A DNA stretch of 64,000 nt from Vespula vulgaris (lineage: Eukaryota; Arthropoda; Insecta; Hymenoptera; Vespidae): NCBI RefSeq assembly GCF_905475345.1, contig NC_066609.1, positions 2,632,001-2,696,000 of the forward strand. The letters run 5' to 3'. Of the stretch, positions 34,948 through 45,512 are shown piece by piece; the stretch's first letter is position 1, and every line of letters starts with the position of its first letter. Position numbers and translations under genes: made by a program. The notes below the pieces were generated by a model. That model made no database searches and was not told the origin of the DNA. It saw only the letters and a program-made list of their open reading frames with translations.

Positions 34948-35930
34948 GAAATGTAATTTTGATTCTCTTTTACCAAAAGTAAGATTTATTAATTTATTAA
35001 AAATATAATTAACAAATGTTACCTTACCATTGAATTTTCATCATTGAATATAAATTATTCTGTTTTTACAGAAACACATGTTATGAAAAGCAGTTTTATA
35101 CTGCAACAATTAAACTCATCACCAGAGACAAAAAATATGGAAAAAAGTCTTCAGTTAATATTAATAGATATGAAGTGTGAAATGTTGTCACATATGGACC
35201 ACCAACTCTATTACAGAGTTATGCAACAATTGTTTGGCCGAAATCTTTTTTTAAGGGTGAAAAACATGATTACTCAAATATGATTATTTAGTATGGAAGT
35301 GAACAATATATAGAAATGTCGACTTAGTATTACAATATTCAAATGCGCAAAATGCGTATATGGGCAATTCAAATTTAAAAAATAAATTAAATAAGTTTCT
35401 GTATGAATATTAGAAAAATAAGCACTTTGAGTTTCTAGCTTAATTGTAACATGTACAATTTATAGTTATTGGCCCTATATACCTGCTTCTCTCCCCTATA
35501 TGATCCAAACAATTTTTGAAATGTCAGAGAATTACGTTATTTTCCTGTTGAAAATTTATTGTTTTATGCATTTTTTTCTCTCTGATTAATAACGTAATTT
35601 AATATAATATTAATAAATATTTCAACACTAATATACAGACACATACATATGTTACATACTTATATGTAAGGTGAACGTTAATATGTTAAAATAACAATAA
35701 GCACCTGCACGCTTCTTACATTGTATATTACATGGAAGATGCTTATATTTGTAAAAATTTCTTTGTGTAACTTTGACTTTGGTTACATATCTAAAATCGA
35801 CATTTCACAAATATTCAACCATACATTTTAACAATAGACTTATTGTTCTGTTGCGTGTGTATTAGTAGAAGTACAATTCGTGAAATGTTGATTTCAATAA
35901 ATATCTTTTCAAATTTTATTTCTAAAAGTG
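34948..35930 (+). other. Probable Rab1 3' untranslated region
   Basis: AT-rich sequence after the Rab1 stop with an AATAAA signal at about 35897. A donor-like GTAAGA near 34979 and an acceptor-like TTTTACAG ending near 35070 could define a 3' UTR intron, but this cannot be shown without transcripts. A 79-codon open frame at 35044-35283 has no domain. Confidence 0.45.
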
Positions 35931-36451
35931 TTGCCTCTCATTTCGTTCGCCGTTGTTTCATATTGAAATGACATTAAAGATATAACGAGATACAGTTATG
36001 TTTCATATAATCGTTCAATTGCAATTTTATGGATGAATAATGATTTATCAAGTATTTTATAAATTTGCGATTGTTTATTTTGCATTGATGATACGTAGAC
36101 GCGCGTATATTACGAGAGAAAGTGTTTTCATTATTCTAATATTAACATTTGATATATATACATAAATATATTGGGAGAGGCGCGGTAATTTTAACAATGC
36201 AAAATTTAAATAACTCTATAGAAAATAAGGATAACCATGCACATTTAACAACTTTTATACATGAAGTTATAGTTAAATTTTAATTAAAAAAGAAAATGTA
36301 TCTTTTATACAAGATAAAGGTCACTGTATTGTTTTGTTATTTTATATCTAATGTGCATAACAAAATATTATCAGTATAGCAAAAATTAATGCATTCGAAA
36401 AATTATGTCAAATTTATATTGTGCTAGTAATACATTGTTACGCGTCAGCTA

Positions 36452-36498
<47 letters not shown>

Positions 36499-36986
36499 AT
36501 AAGTTTTTAGTACGCGGGTATATATAATGGTGTAATTAATACACATTATACAATGTGTGAATAAAAACGATATGTCTCAGTAAACTGTAAGTACTATATT
36601 ACTTGAAATAGTTCCATCTCATTTTCATTTGTGTAATAATGGCTAAAACTTATAATTATTCATATTATTATGATTTCGTCACATGATATAGAGATGATTA
36701 TGAGGGTGGTCTTTCTATAAGTAATTTCACATTTTACAAATTGCATATTATAGTTTATGAAGATAAAATTACAAATATATATAAAAGTTTCCATTTAAAT
36801 TGACATCTTTTATTTCATCGATTCATGAACTTAAAATATCTTTAAAATTGAGCACAAAAGAAAAAAGTTAAAGAGGTACAAATGCCATAGGAAATCTGAG
36901 TTTATGCAATAACGATATGCATACATTTTTTCAATTTCATGTGACATGACGTGTAAAATTTTTATTTATTAACATGCATATATTAT
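35931..36986. other. Gene-free AT-rich stretch
   Basis: No coding exon is supported. It contains an uninterrupted TAA trinucleotide microsatellite of about 14 units at 36454-36497. It marks the start of a region of about 9.5 kb that lacks any recognisable gene. Confidence 0.6.
36454..36497. repeat. TAA trinucleotide microsatellite
   Basis: About 14 perfect TAA units between ordinary AT-rich flanks. Confidence 0.95.
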
Positions 36987-37245
36987 AATGAACCAAAATT
37001 CATAATAAAATATCTATGACAAATTGCTGATGAATAATAACAATAACTAATCTTAATTTCCATAGAAAAAATTATTTAATTAAGGATTTGCAACATATTT
37101 TTTTTGATAAAATCAAATAAATTATATATTTGCGATCAATTAATTAAAAATATGTGATCTGATATCAATTGATTTGATATAATATAAACAAAGCTAGGTA
37201 GAAGCAACATTTCTTTGTAGCACATAATATCACTTTTTTAGAAAT
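36987..37245. repeat. Dispersed repeat, copy 1
   Basis: A stretch of about 260 bases that recurs in the same orientation at 44970-45275. Shared landmarks, in order, are: aataactaatct, ttaaggattt, aatatgtgatctgatatcaa, atataaacaaagc, and tctttgtagcacaca/ata followed by cactttttta. The similarity is clear but diverged, with small insertions. No coding potential or transposase is seen. Confidence 0.8.
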
Positions 37246-37779
37246 TTAAAAAATTCATTTAAAACTTGCAAACTCATGGGAAGAGAAGTCCTTTAAGGAT
37301 GTCACAACTTTTCGCTCATAGCACATACGACTTTAGCGACATGTATGGACAAAATATGAATTACAAACGTAATAGAGAAACACAACTCCTATATGCGCTT
37401 GTGTATCACCGGTCTATGGGCTAGTCTCAATCATAATCTAACAATCGAGCTAATGAAAGAAATATTTATATCGCAATAAAAATAGTATTATATCTGATGA
37501 AAGCAAAAAAAAAAAACGATATGGCAGATTATATACTTTAATGAAGATAGATTAATTGAAAAGTGTTTGTTAATTGTACAAACTTTATATTTTTTGTATT
37601 TAGTTAAACTTATACATATAGTTATTTAAGTAGCCATTAACTTGATATTACTTGCGATAAAATAAATAACATATAAAAACTAAGAACAATATCAGTAGAT
37701 TGCAGATAAATATTTTTTTTTTATTTACTACTACTAGTAATAATATTATTATTATAACAAAACTAAAGCAACGGGGTAA

Positions 37780-38690
37780 TTATCACTCCATGAGAAGCCA
37801 GGTCTCAAATACTAAAATTGCAAACCTGAGCGTAATCGCATATTCGGAAATCGACTTACATATAGCTCAATAATCGCAACATTGGAAACTTCAATCACCA
37901 ATTGAATATAAGTGATCATGCTTTCGTGACAATTATTTCGGGATCCAAGATTAAATCCTACTGCACTCGAAAATGTTTACGCAAGTGTCTCGGAAACATA
38001 CATATGAATAAGTGAGTACATCGGAGCTAAGCTTAGACTTAATCGCGGCCAAGAATACGCACGCCTGTGTCAATCGACACACGCGTGAGTATCTTTCTAT
38101 TTTACCCGAATGCGAGAAAAGAAGTCCTTTTACATTTCCATTAGACAGATTTTTTAAACATGTGTAAAAATCTAAATATCACAAACATGATGATGAAACG
38201 GTCTTTGATTGATAAAAAGGTCTTCCTTGGGCGAGAAAACGATTCCTCGATGCTCTAATGGTGAAAAGAAAAAAAAGAAAAGAATTTAGAAGATGCAATG
38301 GAATTAAGAACGCACGCGTGAAAACGATGGAATAAAAAACAAGAAATAGATATCTTGAAGACTTTCTTAAGACCTTCTTGAGAAAAACCAGAGATTTAAA
38401 ACCGAGTATCATCCTCGAGTATAGAAAGAAGAAAACTTGCCCAAGGGTTTACATCCAAAAGCCATGTGCCCTATTTATAGGTCTCACCTGAGATTCATAA
38501 ATAATAATTAATAAGAGTAAATAAAAATAAATAGGAAAATGTAGGTATAATGGCAGACATAAGTGCGATAGAAAAATTTTCTGTACGTTTCTTTGAGAAA
38601 TTATTTTAGAATTTTATTATCCATTTATCTATTGAAGTATGATTAGCAATGTAAAATGTAAGTACTTTAATGTTTAGTTGGAATTAGATT
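37780..38690. repeat. Diverged tandem duplication, unit 1
   Basis: First unit of a large direct duplication; unit 2 is at about 38800-39810. Shared landmarks are a hairpin (38060-38087), a purine-rich patch (38255-38285), gcgtgaaaacgatgga, a gccca-containing stretch near 38440, and a closing stretch from aaaataaataggaaaa through cataagtgcgat and aattttctgt to tctattgaagt (about 38520-38640). No coding sequence is recognised in it. Confidence 0.75.
38060..38087. other. Hairpin in duplication unit 1
   Basis: Twelve-base arms (cacgcctgtgtc and gacacacgcgtg) around the loop aatc pair with a single mismatch. The equivalent place in unit 2 (39044-39075) keeps a weaker hairpin of related sequence, ctcatgcctgta with tgacacatgcgtgag. 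Confidence 0.7.
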
Positions 38691-38799
38691 GAAAAGATAT
38701 TCTTGAAATATGCAACTATTTGCTCGGTAAATATTGTATCTCATAATATCTCGATATATCGCAAGTACTATCGATCCACGTGGAGATTGTTATCTCTGG

Positions 38800-39810
38800 A
38801 GACTCACGGACTGACGATGACCCTATTCTAAAATCCATGATACCAGGTTTATATGCCATTTTTCGAGAATTTTGGCTCTCAATGCTAACTGGAGGAGATC
38901 CGCTCTTTGCTTACGAATAGAAGGATCGTCACAATATCAGAAGTTTCAATAACCATACTATTAAACATACTATTAAACACGATCGTCTGACTTTCGTACA
39001 ATAAAACAAAGTCCACGATAGAATTTAATCATGTCCGCGAACACTCATGCCTGTACCTGCTGACACATGCGTGAGTGTTCTCTCTATTCTACCAGTACGA
39101 AAGAAAGGAGACAGTTTCTCTACATATAATACGGAGATAAGTTTCCATGTGAAAATTTAATCCTACAATGACTAATCGATCTTCTAGATGATATATCAGA
39201 CTTTCATCGATATACCGAAATATCGCCGACCATTCATTCCACCAGTAATCCATACTTCGATGATTGATCCCATAATGATCTAGTCTAGAATAAAAAAAGG
39301 ATAAAAGAAGAAGAGAAGAAAAGAATAAAAAAAAAAGAAGAAAAAGAGAAGAAAAGAAAAGAAGAGAAAAAGAAGAAAAAAAGCCACGACTGCGAGCGTG
39401 AAAACCATGAAATTCAAAACTAGGGATGGACAACTGGAAGATCGTTCCATTCGAGCAAAATCAGAGTATCAAAGTCGAGTTTGATTTTTGCGTACTACTG
39501 AAAAAAGAAAATCCGCCCAAAGGCCCACAACGGCTATTCTCAACAGTTTCATACGAGAGCTTTATACGATACTGAGATAGCAGCCCGTCCAAAAACCACA
39601 TTCATGAGCTTCATTCATGGGTCCCATCCATATATAATAATAAACAATAATTAATAAAAATAAATAAAAATAAATAGGAAAAATGTAGCTATGATGGCGA
39701 ACATAAGTGCGATAAAAAAATTTTCTGTGTATTTCTTTAAGAAATTATTTTAGAATTTTTCAATCCAATTTATTTATCTATTGAAGTGTGATTAACAATG
39801 TAAAATATAT
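38800..39810. repeat. Diverged tandem duplication, unit 2
   Basis: Second unit, with the same landmarks as unit 1 in the same order: hairpin at 39044-39075, an expanded purine-rich tract at 39296-39381, gcgtgaaaaccatga near 39395, gcccaaaggccca near 39515, and the closing segment at about 39655-39795. The best-preserved part is the last 150 bases. The offset between landmarks grows from about 985 to about 1130 bases, so length changes have accumulated. Confidence 0.75.
39296..39381. repeat. Polypurine tract
   Basis: About 85 bases made almost only of A and G, with a few T, of the GAAGAAAAG type, in unit 2 of the duplication. Unit 1 has a much shorter version at about 38255-38285, so the tract expanded after duplication or shrank in unit 1. 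Confidence 0.9.
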
Positions 39811-41720
39811 CGGCTCAGATCTCATCATGGGGAAGTTACTGCATTTGAAAATCCATTTATGACCTCCCGTACAAAAATCTAAACCGATCTGTATTTAACA
39901 CGATCAATTTTAAATCGATAATATATATTAATCGGTAGTATATGATAGTATATGTATTTGATCTTTGTAATGTTACTAAAAATGTTGTAACGTTTAAATA
40001 GTAGTTAATTATAATTGGTTAATATAATTATAATTAATTCGTTAAATATAATTATAAAATGTTAGTTTATGTTCGTCAAAAAATAAAATAAAATTTATTT
40101 TATATTAATCGTATCTTACGATCTTTATAATGTTGTTAAGAATGTCCTATTATTTAAATATTAATTAATCATAGTTCATACATTGTTTAAATATTAATAA
40201 AACAGTCTTATTTATTAACTATTTCTTCTCAAATTTTCACTACTTGGAACTAGTTGAAAAAAAATAAAGAAAAGAAAAAGAATATGTATAATATATATGT
40301 ACATTACTTATATGAAAAATAAAATTTTGAACTTAATTTAATTTAATTTTAGAAAAATAAAAAAAAATTAAAAATTTTGAATACTAGTCTAAAGAAATAT
40401 TATTTTAGTAACGCGTGACGAAACTTGGAGAACTTGATACATCTCATTGTGCTTGTTCGTGCTTTATGTGTATCTTTATTTAGTGCATTTTCAATAATCC
40501 CCATAATTGCCATATCTTATACGTTTCGTAGCTATGATTTTAATGGAGAACTTTTAGACGCATTTTCTTGCAAGCAAGTATATTAATTATTATAAGAAAA
40601 TCATACAGAGTTTCGCTTATAATCCAGAAATTATCCATCGCAAATATCTTCTTGTTCATTTTTTATTAGAACTTATGAATATCGATTCTTTACTATTTCC
40701 ACGAGAAAAATATTTAAAAATACATTAAAAGTTTTAAAGACAGAATTTAAAATGTTGAATTAAATTTAAATTTACTCAGAATTTAAAACAATTACAAACG
40801 CGTTTGAACAAGAAGATCTTATCTTGATTAAATAAATCAATCAATAAATAAATCAAAAAATAAGATTCCTAATTCACGAGTAAATCTTCGAATTCAAAGA
40901 CGCGTGGTCACTCAATGCTCTTCTGTTAATTAATTACAACTAATCATTACTTGTGCCGATTTGGATCTTTCATCTTTGACATGATTGAGTGATCGGAGAA
41001 ACTTAAATATTTACTTACTACTTAAGAAGTTCTGCGATGACTTCAAAACACATCCACGATTTAGATTGAAATTGAAGGTGGATGATTCGTAGTTGGTTGA
41101 AAATGAGGTAGATCGACGTCGAAATTGATTGAGATTTTTTTTCAATGATGCATTGACTCTAATTTGCGGTAGTTATTTATTAACGGAGGGTCATTGAATT
41201 TACTTTGCATAACTCTATTATCTTTTATAAAGACAGTCTGTGAGAATATTAAAAAAGCAAAAAGACTGCGAACAAATATTGACTCTAAGGATTGCATTGC
41301 TATAAGATATGCATTGCACACAGTCGATAAAAAAATATTTGTTGTTTAAATCGCAGACAAACAAACACTGCTTCTACTTCGTGATATTTTATTTTAGCAA
41401 TATTCGATTACATCGCAATACAAACAAAATAATCGGTACCTGTTTGTTATAATAAGAAATTGTATAAATTATTCAAGAAATGTATAATATACTTACTTTA
41501 AGTCTTCGTTGATATTTGCAGGAAAGATATCTTGAGAGATCTTCAATGTTTACTTGTTGGAATGCAAAGGAAAACTAATCCAATAACCGTGAAAGTTAAT
41601 CGAAAGTTTATTTCTGTTGACATTACACATAGCCAACAACCCCCATTTTAAAATTTAAGTCTAACAGGAAATAAATAAAAATTATTTTACGTTTAATAGG
41701 TGTTCTGAACCGTTTATCGT
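39811..41720. other. Gene-free AT-rich stretch with small diverged direct repeat
   Basis: No exon is supported. Sequence at about 39970-40016 (gatctttgtaatgtt ... gttaattat) recurs at about 40119-40175 (gatctttataatgtt ... attaattaatcat), an offset near 155 bases. A hairpin-capable pair, ctgcgaacaaatatt near 41268 and aatatttgtt...tcgcag near 41334-41357, flanks about 50 bases. Confidence 0.5.
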
Positions 41721-42088
41721 TTAAGTTACTGTCCATCAACCTTGATTTTATAATCGTTTACGCCATCAAGAAGAAGATGGCTAATTTTTGATCAATTTTT
41801 ATGAACAAAGTCTCATTTTAAAGATAAAGATTTAATCTAAGATACTACTTTTTCGAATTTTTGAAGAAGCTTTATTCTCTTAGAAAAAAATCATGTTAAT
41901 AATTTTGTGATATTTTTTGATTGATATTTTTTCCAGAAGTTTATGCACTAATAAAAAAGCTTTTTCAAAAATTCGAGAAAGTAAAGTCATAGATTAAGTC
42001 TTCGTTTTTAAAACGATGGTCAATAATTACACATGTTCTTCTTGATAGCATAAATCATTATAAAACCAGTGGTGATGAACAGCTTTAA
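41721..42088. mobile_element. Foldback (inverted-repeat) element, MITE-like, bounded by TTAA
   Basis: The left arm (about 41721-41873) and the right arm (about 41956-42088) are reverse complements over about 130-150 bases with moderate divergence. Matched blocks include ttttataatcgttta with its complement in taaatcattataaaa, atcaagaagaa with ttcttcttgat, and cgaatttttgaagaagctt with aagctttttcaaaaattcg. The spacer is about 80 bases. Both outer ends sit at TTAA. There is no coding capacity, as expected for a non-autonomous element. A TTAA target is known for piggyBac-type transposons, but attribution to that family is inference only. Confidence 0.65.
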
Positions 42089-42872
42089 TATTTCTTTTTG
42101 TAAGTCTAAGTTATACTTAAGAATAGTACACACACACACACACACATGCTTGCACACGTATTGCCGTCCATTTAATTGACACATACATACGCACACAAGC
42201 GCACTCGCAGAAGAAGAAAGATAATAAAATGGATAATATGAAAATACTTGACGATATATATGAAAATACATATTACCTATATGGATTTTCTTCCATTAAT
42301 TTAATTTAATGCCTAGTAAAAATTATTAACAAGAGAGTTCGCGCTACACTGCTAATTAATTCATCCTGATTCTAAAAAATATTAAAGATTATGAATATTT
42401 TATAAGTACATGTCATATTATAACGAATAATTTGGAACATAGAATTCATAATTTCTATACTATTTTTAATTATATTGAATAATTACTTATTTTAAACCGA
42501 TGGAATAACAATGACACTGTGACGTAAATGTGGAATTAATATTTCTGATATAATTTAAAATTATTTCAGGAGTAACATTATTATCTTGACAAACAATAAA
42601 TCTTTTGATCGTGCCTGCAGATTTATCATTTTGAAAATTAAGCCTCCCTTAGTTTTATTTTAATTCTTTCTGAACTCATTTTTCAATTCATGAGTAAATC
42701 TTCCACTCTCATAATCATTTTTATTCTCAATATTAGTTTCTGTTATTTTTATATTATTATTATTGGTCTCGATCATTCATTTAACTTCATTCTTATGATA
42801 CATCGTGTTAAGTATTTTCGAATTCAAATCGAGATATGCTAAATCAACGATCGGCCAGATATCAATATCATT
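42089..42872. other. Gene-free AT-rich stretch
   Basis: Contains a short CA microsatellite (about 42127-42146) and otherwise AT-rich sequence. No exon, RNA gene or promoter is supported. Confidence 0.55.
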
Positions 42873-43364
42873 TCAAATAGAATTCAATTTATCTATGAAA
42901 TCATCATTGTCGAAATAAAATCTATCGTCGATTGAATCATAAACGAGCGTGGGCTCATAATCTTTACCCTCACCTTCAACTTCTTCTTCTTTATTTTTTT
43001 TTTCTTCTTCTTCTACTCCAGCATCGATCAACGGATTTTTTTTTTTAAAATCATCGTTAATCTCTCTAAGATTTTTCTTATCATTCTTAATTTTATCTGT
43101 TAAAATAATAATAACTAAATACAATATAATAAAGAAATAAATACTGTTATCGTATCTATAATTTTCTAAATAGGTGCTATCCAAATTATCATTAGTTCGA
43201 TATCTCAGAACACTATCAGCATTATAATTAATTTTTGTTTTCTCTTCTTGACGAAATCTACGTCGACTTTTTTCGAGAATATAAAAAACGGACTCTAAGA
43301 AAATTCCTTGATGAAATATTCTTTTGCTCGAAGAAATATTCGTTTGTTTAAGGAAAAATTCCAC
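42873..43364 (-). other. Open frame without ATG: possible orphan exon
   Basis: An open frame of 163 codons with no ATG anywhere in it; the first codon counted is GTG, and a stop lies a few codons upstream. If real it must be a terminal exon entered through an acceptor (candidate TGTAG near 43376, or an internal TTAACAG near 43098). It would encode a basic start, one hydrophobic segment (YFFIILYLVIIILTD) and a very acidic tail (GVEEEEKKNKEEEVEGEGKDYEP ... DDRFYFDNDDF). No homologue is recognised. Chance open frames of this length are uncommon but possible in AT-rich DNA. No matching upstream exon was found. Confidence 0.25.
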
Positions 43365-44071
43365 TATGATCTACATTTTGCATCCATCGATGGCCCTTCG
43401 ATAACCTTTCTGACCTCAATTGATTATATCTTCTAGCTAAAATTGCTCACCTTTGGATAATTTTGAAAAAAATATTTTGTTACCTTGTTCAATCATTCGA
43501 ATAAATCATTGTAAAACAGCGATATATTAGTCTTCTCAAAGTTCGTTGTTACTGCCATTATAAATTTTGTCTTCTTCATTTTCCCCTTTAATCTCGATCA
43601 CATAATGAATACGGTATAGATTTTTACGAATCACTTAAAAACAAGGACGATGTTTGAAAAGAAAATGCCTTGTCTTTAAATCCAGTACGTAGATTTATAT
43701 TCCCAAAAAGCATTACAAAAATTCTAGAAGTCTTTAATAATCTTAGATGGTATAATTCCGCCGAGTCTGACCGTTGTTATATAATTTAATATGCGTTTTT
43801 TACGCATAACATATATAGATATGCATTTTTCTTCTCTTTTTTAAATTCGAGCTATACCAAAGCATTATGTCACCGCCGATGAATTGTAAGAAAAAACTCC
43901 AAATATTAAAGCACACCGTTTTAAATAACACCCGACAATTTCAAAAAGTTCAATGATTGACATTTCATTGAATCATAGTAAATAAAAAATATATTTTTGA
44001 TGAAAGATTATTTGAAATGATTTTCTTATAAATGTAATTGTTCATAACAAGGAACGATGTTAGCTAGTGTT

Positions 44072-44116
<45 letters not shown>

Positions 44117-44969
44117 TAAATTTTTATGCTGATTAATTCGTCTTGATATAATATTTATTATGACAAAAAGAAATCGGAAAAATAAATATCTTTTGTATAA
44201 ACAACGTTTTTCGTCAATATTTGACAGATAAAAATTAAAAATGCGTATATATTGTGAACAAATGCGTACCGATGTATTATTTAGAACGGATCGTTGCGAG
44301 ACGAACGTTGCTATAAAAAAAAAAAAATACACATGTGAGAGACTGAAAAGTGCGAGTTCACAGTCGCTAATCTATTTACCCTACCTACGCGAAAACAATT
44401 ATTATGTACGAGTGAGAGGAGTATAACCACAAGCTTATATACCGATAGGATAGACGCGTGGTGGGGATAACGATCACCGTTTGATTTGTTATTCATATTT
44501 TGTTTATATCTATCACTGAAGCCACACACGCTTCGAGCGAAAGGTGATGAACAGCTTTAACTGAATTTACTATTGTATAAATATTAGTTTATTTAACTCC
44601 GTGTACTTTTATATTGTTTAAATAAATTTAAAATTATCAAAAATATAATTCTATTTAAATATTGATTTAATTCTGTTTCGTATTTAACGAGTGTTTCGAG
44701 CTATGAAATGTTTAAATAAATATGCTATTGTTTAGATACAAGTTATTCCACGCATGTTTCAAATAGTTTAGATAATTATAAAGTAATCGAAAATGATATA
44801 TTTAAACTTATCCATTGGGAAATAAAGTGTATCACTCGTCAAAATTCAAAATAAAACTTTTTCAATAAAAGTCAAAGTTTAATTTTTATAGTTTTTAATC
44901 TAATTTTATAGGATATGAATATGCAAAATTTTTTATATCTTTAAAAAAATGTATTAAATAACCATATAT
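43365..44969. other. Gene-free AT-rich stretch
   Basis: No supported exon. Holds an AAT/GAT trinucleotide run at about 44073-44118 and, at 44543-44560, an exact 18-base copy of the right terminus of the foldback element (ggtgatgaacagctttaa). A GC-richer patch occurs at about 44260-44480. Confidence 0.5.
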
Positions 44970-45275
44970 CATAATGAATGAAAATTTATAATAAAGAATA
45001 ATAACTAGAAGATACAATTAAAGTTACTGATAACGATAATAACTAAAGTTACGGATAACGATAATAACTAATCTTTATTTCCACACAGAAAATTATTTAA
45101 GGATTTGAAATATATTTTCTTGATATAAATATAAATAAGAACATCATAATGAATTGTAAGTTTGTGATGATTTAATGGAAAATATGTGATCTGATATCAA
45201 TTTATTTGAATAAATATAAACAAAGCCAGATAGAAACAACATGTCTTTGTAGCACACAACACCACTTTTTTATAA
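44970..45275. repeat. Dispersed repeat, copy 2
   Basis: Partner of the copy at 36987-37245, same orientation. It carries an internal short duplication (aactaaagttacggataacgat-type units near 45020-45070) that copy 1 lacks, which accounts for its greater length. Confidence 0.8.
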
Positions 45276-45380
45276 TTAAGTAAGTATAAGGTATAATTTA
45301 TATCATTAGTTTCAGTAAGACTTCCGTAATTGTAAACTTTACTTTCTCATTAAAGTTTCTTTCAATATTAAAAAGAAAAT

Positions 45381-45480
45381 ATATATTATATTATATTATA
45401 TTATATTATATTATATTATATTATATATATATATACATATATATACATACATACATACATACATATATATATATATATAA
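45381..45480. repeat. Compound microsatellite (TTATA)n, (TA)n, (CATA)n
   Basis: A perfect pentanucleotide TTATA array (about 45384-45426) is followed by TA and CATA units. It lies about 35 bases beyond the PSME4 stop, inside that gene's 3' flank. Confidence 0.95.
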
Positions 45481-45512
45481 AGAGAGAGAATATACTAAAC
45501 TTTATTTCTCAG

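Noticed and set aside
35044..35283. A 79-codon open frame after Rab1
   Set aside because: Best explained as 3' UTR; no homologue and weak composition.
38179..39433. Open frames of 77 and 114 codons on the minus strand inside the tandem duplication
   Set aside because: They read through purine-rich tracts as Phe/Leu/Ser runs, and the two duplicates do not share the frame.
44060..44529. Open frames of 60-90 codons on both strands around the trinucleotide run
   Set aside because: Low-complexity products such as poly-Leu from the repeat, with no splice partners.
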